Assembly: GCA_027316975.1 (NCBI GenBank)
Contig: DAHVFL010000137.1
Span: 1-10,268, forward strand
Length of the DNA stretch: 10,268 nucleotides
Direction of reading: 5' to 3'
Source: Chloroflexota bacterium
GTDB lineage: Bacteria > Chloroflexota > Ktedonobacteria > Ktedonobacterales > Ktedonobacteraceae
Both the position numbers and the translations under genes were made by a program. Positions within the stretch are counted from its first letter, which is position 1. The number at the start of each line of letters is the position of its first letter. Positions 5,910 through 10,268 of the stretch are shown here, one piece after another. The notes beneath the pieces were generated by a model. The model worked only from the letters and a program-made list of their open reading frames with translations. It made no database searches and had not been told where the DNA came from.

Positions 5910-6592
5910 TATGATGCTCCTTTTTCAATAACGGTGGGCAGGCCGAGAGCGCGCCATTCGGGCACTCCCTGTTCAAGTCTGCGCGCCGTATATCCATGTG
6001 CTTGCAGCAAAGCGACAGCCTCATCTGCGAAGACGCAGTAGGGGCCACGACAATATGCTACTATCTCTTTATCTTGCGAAAGTTCCGATAGGTGAGCTGC
6101 CAGGTTGGTCACGGGAATGGAAAGAGCACCGGGCAGATGTGCGGCGGCATATTCTTCTGAGGGGCGCACATCAAGGAGCAGGATATTTCCTTCGATCAGG
6201 CGTTGGATCAATTCCGGCGCGCTGATTGGCTGCAAGAGAGAGCGGTCATGCAGGTAGGTCTGCACAATGCGATCAATCTCGGCGATGCGGCTCTCTCCTA
6301 CCTGTCGCATGGTTTGCCACAGGGTAAACACCTGCGCATCCGCGAGGCGATAGTATTGGTAGACGCCTTCGCGGCGCACCTCGACCAGTTGGGCGGCGCG
6401 CATTACTTGCAGGTGTTGCGAGGCATTGGCGATGGACATGCCCGTTTCTTGCGCGAGCGTTTCCACGCTGTGTTCGCCCTGGGCCAGCACTTCGAGGAGT
6501 TCGAGGCGATGACCGTTCGACAACGCTTTACCGATGCGGGCAAACTGTTCATAGAGCACATTTTTAAATTTTCGCTTCTCTTGCTTATCCAT
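5909..6592 (-). CDS. ArsR-family regulator fused to a rhodanese domain
   Basis: 227 aa. Residues 10-95 are a winged helix of ArsR type: FARIGKALSNGHRLELLEVLAQGEHSVETLA, recognition helix SIANASQHLQVM (53-64), wing VEVRREGVYQYYRL. A helical linker (95-122) joins it to a rhodanese domain (123-222) with LLLDVRPSEEY and the loop CRGPYC (C181, C186). The DNA-binding half has no cysteine, so it lacks the sensing pair of BigR/SqrR-type sulfide repressors; the two rhodanese-loop cysteines are the only thiols in the protein. Inference: it represses the operon and is relieved when C181 is persulfidated, perhaps forming a polysulfide link to C186. ATG 6592-6590 has only a weak GGTG upstream. It heads the operon with hydrolase and MFS carrier, and palindromes over its own promoter suggest autoregulation. 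Confidence 0.9.
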   Translation of the reverse strand: MDKQEKRKFKNVLYEQFARIGKALSNGHRLELLEVLAQGEHSVETLAQETGMSIANASQHLQVMRAAQLVEVRREGVYQYYRLADAQVFTLWQTMRQVGESRIAEIDRIVQTYLHDRSLLQPISAPELIQRLIEGNILLLDVRPSEEYAAAHLPGALSIPVTNLAAHLSELSQDKEIVAYCRGPYCVFADEAVALLQAHGYTARRLEQGVPEWRALGLPTVIEKGAS

Positions 6593-6662
6593 GTATTACA
6601 CCATGAGGTCCGTGCTAAATTACCGGTGAATGACCGCTTGATTTTTTTTGCGCAACCAGGTA

Positions 6663-6688
6663 AGAATATTCTACTATTCAATAGAATA
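6663..6688 (-). promoter_or_regulatory. Candidate operator over the operon promoter
   Basis: Three interlocking palindromes: AGAATATTCT (6663-6672, perfect), CTATTCAATAG (6674-6684, 5-1-5), and the long-range pair TATTCTA (6667-6673) with TAGAATA (6682-6688), 8 bp apart. They overlap the -10 box and the predicted start, the usual position for ArsR-family repression. Assignment to the adjacent regulator is inference. Confidence 0.6.
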
Positions 6689-6711
6689 CTTGAACATATG
6701 GAGGTTGTCAA
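6683..6711 (-). promoter_or_regulatory. Promoter of the ArsR-rhodanese operon
   Basis: The minus strand reads TTGACA (complement 6711-6706), a 17-bp spacer, then TATTCT (complement 6688-6683). The -35 is a perfect consensus and the -10 matches at four of six. The predicted start near 6676 gives a leader of about 85 nt ahead of the regulator gene. Confidence 0.7.
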
Positions 6712-6731
6712 GTAGCTGCTCCTGGCGAGAT

Positions 6732-6760
6732 CAGGGTGGGGGCAAGCCCCACGGGTGCGA
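6732..6760 (+). repeat. GC-rich palindromic repeat, degenerate copy
   Basis: CAGGGTGGGGGCAAGCCCCA keeps the GGGG-GCAAG-CCCC core of copies A and B but has changed flanks and lacks the GTACCCTGTAC tail. Confidence 0.6.
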
Positions 6761-6777
6761 ACTCAGGGTAATACTAC

Positions 6778-6816
6778 CAGGGCGGGGGCAAGCCCCGCCC
6801 GTACCCTATACGATGC
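6778..6816 (+). repeat. GC-rich palindromic repeat, copy C
   Basis: Same stem-loop as at 3001-3042, with GTACCCTATACGATGC in place of GTACCCTGTACGAAGC. Direct orientation relative to the other copies. Confidence 0.8.
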
Positions 6817-6963
6817 TTGTTGATATGCGCACCTTGCGGGGAGGTGGGGCAAGCTCGCGCTTTCACGGGCAGGTTGTTTTGAAAGGCATTGGTTGCCAAA
6901 GAGTGTTATGCGCCGGGGTGTTATCTCATCACTGCGTTCAGGGCAGGCTCTGAGTGCGGCGAG

Positions 6964-6990
6964 AGATTCTTCGCTGCGCTCAGAATGACA
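6964..6990 (+). repeat. 27-bp interspersed repeat, copy 2
   Basis: Differs from copy 1 by two bases: ATCCT becomes ATTCT and AGGAT becomes AGAAT. The two changes are on opposite sides of the inner stem and keep it paired. Confidence 0.75.
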
Positions 6991-7015
6991 GTGTCTATCT
7001 GGCCGGGTCAGGCGG

Positions 7016-7042
7016 AGAGCCTTCGCTATGCTCAGGATGACA
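7016..7042 (+). repeat. 27-bp interspersed repeat, copy 3
   Basis: AGAGCCTTCGCTATGC start and CTCAGGATGACA end; a few substitutions relative to copy 1. Its last bases run straight into the 18-bp tandem array. Confidence 0.7.
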
Positions 7043-7096
7043 GCGAAGGGATGGATGACAGCGAAGGGATGGATGACAGCGAAGGGATGGATGACA
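7035..7096 (+). repeat. 18-bp tandem repeat, 3.4 copies
   Basis: The unit GGATGACAGCGAAGGGAT occurs exactly at 7035-7052, 7053-7070 and 7071-7088, then GGATGACA at 7089-7096. The first GGATGACA is the end of the 27-bp repeat copy, so the array appears to have grown from it. Confidence 0.9.
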
Positions 7097-7142
7097 CCGC
7101 CCTGCCTGGATGGGTCCTTTCCTCAACAACCTACCAGTGAAA

Positions 7143-7161
7143 GACGCCCACAAGGGGCGTC
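7143..7161 (+). repeat. GACGCCC hairpin repeat, copy 1
   Basis: GACGCCC, loop ACAAG, GGGCGTC: a perfect 7-bp stem. A near copy is at 10134-10152, so it is an interspersed palindrome rather than a dedicated terminator. Confidence 0.6.
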
Positions 7162-7175
7162 GCTACTGAATTGAT

Positions 7176-7205
7176 TAAAAAAGGGCGTCAATTGCTTGAC
7201 GCCCT
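7176..7205 (-). terminator. Orphan minus-strand intrinsic terminator
   Basis: On the minus strand AGGGCGTCA (complement 7205-7197), loop AGCAAT, TGACGCCCT (complement 7190-7182), then TTTTTTAAT. A 9-bp perfect stem and U-tract, closely matching the terminator at 3069-3096. No minus-strand gene precedes it. The only small frame with a good AGGAG site is a 17-codon one at complement 7308-7255, and a weak TTGAGC-17-TGTATA promoter lies at complement 7416-7388. A small RNA or decayed gene is possible. Confidence 0.6.
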
Positions 7206-7384
7206 CTCGTTGATGTAGTCCAAATATTACGAAACTTCTCTACGAATTGCCGCGCTACAAGATCACATTACTTGCCGCACTACTCGAGAATTTTTCCGAG
7301 GAGCGCATCGAGCGTCTCCTATGTATATTAACGATAGACAGGGAATTTCTGTAACATCTTGACGCGCTTTTTCTCCTACTTTTC

Positions 7385-7413
7385 TTGTATACACGATATG
7401 CATGTGTTATGCT
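7385..7413 (+). promoter_or_regulatory. Possible promoter of the chemoreceptor gene
   Basis: TTGTAT (7385-7390), 17-bp spacer, TATGCT (7408-7413). The hexamers are modest matches to the sigma-70 consensus (three and four of six), but spacing and distance (about 40 nt from predicted start to ATG) fit. Confidence 0.35.
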
Positions 7414-7457
7414 CAAACAGGCAGTTTCATAGCAAAAAAAGGAAAAAGAGAATCATC

Positions 7458-9200
7458 ATGTCGGAACGAAAGCGGCAGAACTGGTATGTGCCTTTGCGGG
7501 TGCGTTTTCGCTCGCCTGCCGAGCGGGCGCAGTGGGAGCGCGAGCAGGGGGCGGGTTTGCCTGCCATACCGCTGACGCCGGATGACCAGGCGCTACAGAT
7601 GACGGCTATGACGTTTCCTCATGATATAGATACTCCGTTACGGGCGCGACAAATCAAGGAGCTGATTCGCCTGGGCAATGTGTTGCGAGCGGAACTGGGG
7701 CTTGATGACATACTCCAGCGTATCGTGGCGGTTATCAGCGCCTGCACGGGTTTTCGTATCGCGGTCATCAACTTGCTTGAGGATCAGAATGACTATCTCA
7801 CTCCTGTCGCTTTCGCGGGAGCTACGGAGGAGGGCCGGCGTATCGTGCGGGAGCATCCTGTGACGGTCGAGCAGTTGATGCGTATGATGCGCCCGGAATT
7901 TCAGATCAGCCAGAGCTATTTTATTTCGCATGAGTACGCGGCGGCGTTCGCGGATGTTGTGGGAGGGATGGATAAAACGCTGGATGATTATGAGCCTGGC
8001 GGATGGCACCCTGAAGACTGGCTCATCATTCCGCTCTTTAGCCCGCGCATGAGGAAGATGCTGGGTTTTTTGTCACTGGATGATCCGGTGGATGGCAAGA
8101 TACCGATCGAGGAAAGCATTCAGGTGATCGAGTTGTTCGCGAACCAGGCCGCCATCGCTATCGATACTGCGCGTTTCTTTCAAGAGCGTGAGGCGGAACG
8201 GCTGGCGCTGGAAGAGTCTATTATCGCGCTGCGCCGCGATCTGGAGCAGGTGCAGCAGGGAGATTTGCGCGTGCGCGTGCGTCCTACTCATGAGAAGTTG
8301 CAGCCTGTTGTCGAGGCGGTGAATGTGATGATTGACGAGATTAGCGATATTCTGGGCAGCGCGCAAAAGGTGACGCAGGCGGTAGATGAGTACGCCCAGG
8401 ATGTGCGCCGCAGTTCAGATGTGCTGGCGCGTGATACCAGCCAGCAGGAACGCCAGGTGGAGCATATTTCGCGAGTGACGGACGATATGGCAGGTACAAT
8501 CAAACGTGTTTCGGAGCGGGCGGATACGTTGGCGGGTGCGGTTAAAGAAGCGACGGAAGTGACGCGAGGCGGTCAACAACAGATCGCGCGCGCCAATGAT
8601 GGGATGCGTTTAGTACGCGATACGACCATGCAATCGGCGCGTGTGATTAAACGGCTGGGCGAGAGCGGGCAGGAGATCAATGATACCGTGGTGGAATTGA
8701 CCAGCCTGACGACACGCATGAACCTGCTGGCGCTCAACGCGGCGATTGAGGCGGTACGGGCTGGCGAGCAGGGCCAGGGGTTTGTGGTGATTGCGCAGGA
8801 GATTCGCTCGCTGGCCGTGAGCAGCGCGGAGGCGGCGCGCAAGGTGGCGTCGCGCATCCGCTCCATTCAAAACGAGATCACCACCGTTTCACAGAGTGTT
8901 AACCAGAACATCCAGCATGTGGTGTCGCAGTCCGAACTGGTGACACAGACGGGTATTGCGCTGGAAGCCATTGGCTCAGTTATGGAAGATATGGTTGAGA
9001 TGATGCAGGGGCTTGGGCCTGCTGCTGAGAGCCAGGCTACCGGGTCGCAACTGGTGGCGCATTCTGTGGAAGAAATCGCCGGTATGGCGAGCGAGATTGC
9101 CGGACAATGCGACCACATGAAGCAATCCTTGATGCACCTGGTGGAGTTGACGAATTCGCTGCGCAGTCGCTTCGCGGTGATTCGCGTGACGGAACGGTGA
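7458..9200 (+). CDS. Cytoplasmic GAF-domain methyl-accepting chemotaxis protein
   Basis: 580 aa without signal peptide or membrane segment, so a soluble chemoreceptor or MCP-like transducer. Residues 1-55 are a short N-terminal extension (NWYVPLRVRFRSPAERAQWE) of unknown role. Residues 65-240 are a GAF sensor domain (LDDILQRIVAVISACTGF, LIIPLFSP, MLGFLSLDDP, ELFANQAAIAIDTARFF). Residues 241-300 are HAMP-like (DLEQVQQGDLRVRVRP, NVMIDEISDIL). From 300 on is the antiparallel MCP signalling coiled coil, with the highly conserved tip MNLLALNAAIEAVRAGEQGQGFVVIAQEIRSLA (421-453) that contacts CheA/CheW. ATG 7458 follows AAAGGA and AGAG; a TTG at 7359 opens the frame further but has no ribosome site and adds residues unlike the family. 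No che genes are nearby. The ligand is unknown; GAF suggests a small molecule, cyclic nucleotide or redox cue. Confidence 0.9.
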   Translation: MSERKRQNWYVPLRVRFRSPAERAQWEREQGAGLPAIPLTPDDQALQMTAMTFPHDIDTPLRARQIKELIRLGNVLRAELGLDDILQRIVAVISACTGFRIAVINLLEDQNDYLTPVAFAGATEEGRRIVREHPVTVEQLMRMMRPEFQISQSYFISHEYAAAFADVVGGMDKTLDDYEPGGWHPEDWLIIPLFSPRMRKMLGFLSLDDPVDGKIPIEESIQVIELFANQAAIAIDTARFFQEREAERLALEESIIALRRDLEQVQQGDLRVRVRPTHEKLQPVVEAVNVMIDEISDILGSAQKVTQAVDEYAQDVRRSSDVLARDTSQQERQVEHISRVTDDMAGTIKRVSERADTLAGAVKEATEVTRGGQQQIARANDGMRLVRDTTMQSARVIKRLGESGQEINDTVVELTSLTTRMNLLALNAAIEAVRAGEQGQGFVVIAQEIRSLAVSSAEAARKVASRIRSIQNEITTVSQSVNQNIQHVVSQSELVTQTGIALEAIGSVMEDMVEMMQGLGPAAESQATGSQLVAHSVEEIAGMASEIAGQCDHMKQSLMHLVELTNSLRSRFAVIRVTER

Positions 9201-9202
9201 GG

Positions 9203-10018
9203 TTAGTTGCGGTACCAGAATTGATCCCATGCTTGCCAGAAATTATCTCCGGTTGATGCGACGGTGCGCGGTCCCTCGATAGTCACGCCAGTGCGTCCCA
9301 TAAAATCGTTGGCGTTGTCGGGGGTTGCCAGTTCAACGCGGAAGGTGACGGGTGCGGGAAATTTGAGGGGTTTGGGCCAGTGTTTGAGGCTGACAGCCTG
9401 GGCTACGCGCATCTCGATGAGGGAGCAGGCGTCGCGTGGGGCCATATTGCGGGAGGAGTAGCGGCCCAGGCCGGTTTTCACGGGTGCGGCGACGACATCT
9501 TCTCCCAGCAGCGTGGTTACTTCGCGGCAGGTGGCTTCGTCGCCGGAGACGAAGATGGCGGGCACGTCCCAGCAGCCCGCGATGGCGGCGAGGATGCCGC
9601 TTTCGCCTACCAGCGTGTCGTTGATGCGCGCGTTGTACCATGCCTCGGATGAGACGGTGTGACAGAGGACGCTGTCGGGCGTGCCGGCCATGGCGTGCGC
9701 GCCCAGAAATAAGATGGCCTCGCAGCCCTCTTCAAAGGGGGTGATGTAGCGCGCCCAGGGGTAGCCAAAGACGTATTGCGCGCCCGATTCGAGGCGTTCG
9801 GGCTGAAAGCTTTTGAAGCTGTAGGCTCCGCCTGCGCCGTGACAATCGACCACCGTGATCTCTCTGGCCCCGGCTGCTCGCGCGCCGCGCACCGCGGCGT
9901 TCATCTCGTCGGTGTAGAGTTTGCGCGACTCTTCATAAAATGGCTTGCCAGCGGAGACTTGTTCCCATGTTTCGATGCAGGAAATGCCTTCCATGTCGCA
10001 GAAAATAACGACACGCAT
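9203..10018 (-). CDS. M55-family D-aminopeptidase (DppA-like)
   Basis: 271 aa, close to the 274 aa of Bacillus subtilis DppA, a decameric zinc D-aminopeptidase acting on D-Ala-containing peptides. Metal ligands fit the family: D8 and E10 in CDMEGIS, H60 in VVDCHGAGG, H108 in LFLGAHAMAGT and E139 in LVGESGILAA. H120 in LCHTVSSEAWYN matches the catalytic His. The C-terminal part (FPAPVTFRVELATPDNANDFMGRTGV) is also family-like. ATG 10018-10016 begins MRVVIFCDMEG and has a strong GGGAGGA eight bases upstream; an upstream in-frame ATG at 10144 would add 42 unrelated residues across the promoter. No dipeptide-transport (dpp) genes adjoin it, so it may serve peptidoglycan-peptide recycling alone. 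Its TAA lies 2 bp from the chemoreceptor TGA, converging without a visible terminator. Confidence 0.92.
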   Translation of the reverse strand: MRVVIFCDMEGISCIETWEQVSAGKPFYEESRKLYTDEMNAAVRGARAAGAREITVVDCHGAGGAYSFKSFQPERLESGAQYVFGYPWARYITPFEEGCEAILFLGAHAMAGTPDSVLCHTVSSEAWYNARINDTLVGESGILAAIAGCWDVPAIFVSGDEATCREVTTLLGEDVVAAPVKTGLGRYSSRNMAPRDACSLIEMRVAQAVSLKHWPKPLKFPAPVTFRVELATPDNANDFMGRTGVTIEGPRTVASTGDNFWQAWDQFWYRN

Positions 10019-10067
10019 AACTATGTCCTCCCTCTCGCCAGTAAAACTATGTATTCTGCTCTCACCA

Positions 10068-10073
10068 ATTATA
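10068..10073 (-). promoter_or_regulatory. Possible -10 box for the M55 peptidase gene
   Basis: Minus-strand TATAAT (complement 10073-10068), a perfect -10 hexamer about 50 nt upstream of the start codon. No good -35 is seen at 16-18 bp spacing, so confidence is limited. Confidence 0.4.
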
Positions 10074-10133
10074 ACGGGCGGGGTGTGTTTGTGGTACCGT
10101 TCATTGATTTTGCGGCAAATATCCAGGAGGCCG

Positions 10134-10152
10134 GACGCCCACAAGGGGTGTT
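10134..10152 (+). repeat. GACGCCC hairpin repeat, copy 2
   Basis: GACGCCC, ACAAG, GGGTGTT. Same as 7143-7161 except for two substitutions in the right arm that leave G-U pairs possible. Confidence 0.55.
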
Positions 10153-10175
10153 CCCTGCATGTCGGCTGGTTCTAC

Positions 10176-10240
10176 AGATCCTTCGCTGCGCTCAGGATGA
10201 CAGGCCAGAGGGTTGTCATCCTGAGCGCAGCGAAGGATCT
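10176..10240. repeat. 27-bp repeat, copies 4 and 5 as a perfect inverted pair
   Basis: Copy 4 (10176-10202, +) and copy 5 (10214-10240, -) are exact reverse complements, 11 bp apart (GGCCAGAGGGT). Copy 4 is identical to copy 1 at 781-807. The pair could fold into a 27-bp stem and may form a composite element. Nothing else is seen in the last 130 bp beyond these repeats. Confidence 0.85.
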
Positions 10241-10268
10241 CGTGCGCACCGGGAGTTGCAGGGCGAGC

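Larger units (their letters stand above)
6712..7384. other. Gene-free repeat-filled intergenic region
   Basis: Between the operon promoter and the chemoreceptor promoter I see no gene with a credible start, ribosome site and family likeness. The stretch holds a degenerate and a good copy of the GC-rich palindrome (6732-6760, 6778-6816), two copies of the 27-bp repeat (6964-6990, 7016-7042), an 18-bp tandem array (7035-7096), a GACGCCC hairpin repeat (7143-7161) and a minus-strand terminator (7176-7205). The open frame through 6889-7140 reads repeats only. Confidence 0.7.

Noticed and set aside
7035..7096. CRISPR-like array
   Set aside because: Units are contiguous 18-mers without spacers; a simple tandem repeat.
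6889..7140. 83-codon plus-strand frame with DDSEGM repeats
   Set aside because: It is translation of the 27-bp repeats and the 18-bp tandem array; no ribosome site or family likeness.
7143..7161. Plus-strand terminator of some upstream gene
   Set aside because: No U-tract follows and a near copy occurs at 10134-10152; better seen as an interspersed palindrome.
7359..7457. TTG start extending the chemoreceptor by 33 residues
   Set aside because: No ribosome site, crosses the likely promoter, and the added residues have no domain likeness.

Overview
The window is typical bacterial chromosome, moderately GC-rich, with tightly packed genes and intergenic gaps filled by short repeats. Gene content (CoA-transferase, Mrp ATPase, prephenate dehydratase, a sulfide-type rhodanese operon, a soluble GAF chemoreceptor, an M55 D-aminopeptidase) together with several families of short palindromic repeats resembles filamentous Chloroflexota of the Ktedonobacteria type. 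That assignment is an inference from style, not from a marker gene.

Layout, left to right. Positions 2-736 (+) hold the C-terminal two thirds of a class III CoA-transferase, cut by the window edge; its stop codon lies in the left arm of a 116-bp MITE-like inverted-repeat element. Positions 953-1993 (+) encode an Mrp/Nbp35-type P-loop ATPase with an N-terminal DUF1858 domain; its usual C-terminal CPxC is gone. It converges on pheA (prephenate dehydratase, 2049-2918, -), and a 61-bp perfect palindrome containing both stop codons serves as shared terminator. After a repeat cluster comes a 78-codon minus-strand gene for a C2H2-type putative zinc protein (3060-3296) with a good promoter. Its intrinsic terminator lies inside the reading frame, upstream of the stop codon.

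Positions 3461-6592 (-) form a three-gene operon: ArsR-rhodanese regulator, rhodanese-metallo-beta-lactamase hydrolase, and MFS transporter. The genes overlap by 1 and 14 nt and are preceded by a TTGACA-17-TATTCT promoter with palindromes over the -10. This reads as a sulfane-sulfur/persulfide sensing, oxidation and export module.

Positions 6712-7384 hold no convincing gene. They contain repeat copies, an 18-bp tandem array, and an orphan minus-strand terminator. A cytoplasmic GAF-MCP chemoreceptor (7458-9200, +) follows, converging with a 2-bp gap on a DppA-like M55 D-aminopeptidase (9203-10018, -). The right edge holds another repeat cluster with a perfect 27-bp inverted pair.

The observations most worth a second look are the terminator-inside-ORF small gene, which resembles the arrangement of arfA/brfA ribosome-rescue genes; the Mrp protein with a relocated cysteine pair; and the ArsR-rhodanese regulator, whose only cysteines are in the rhodanese domain.
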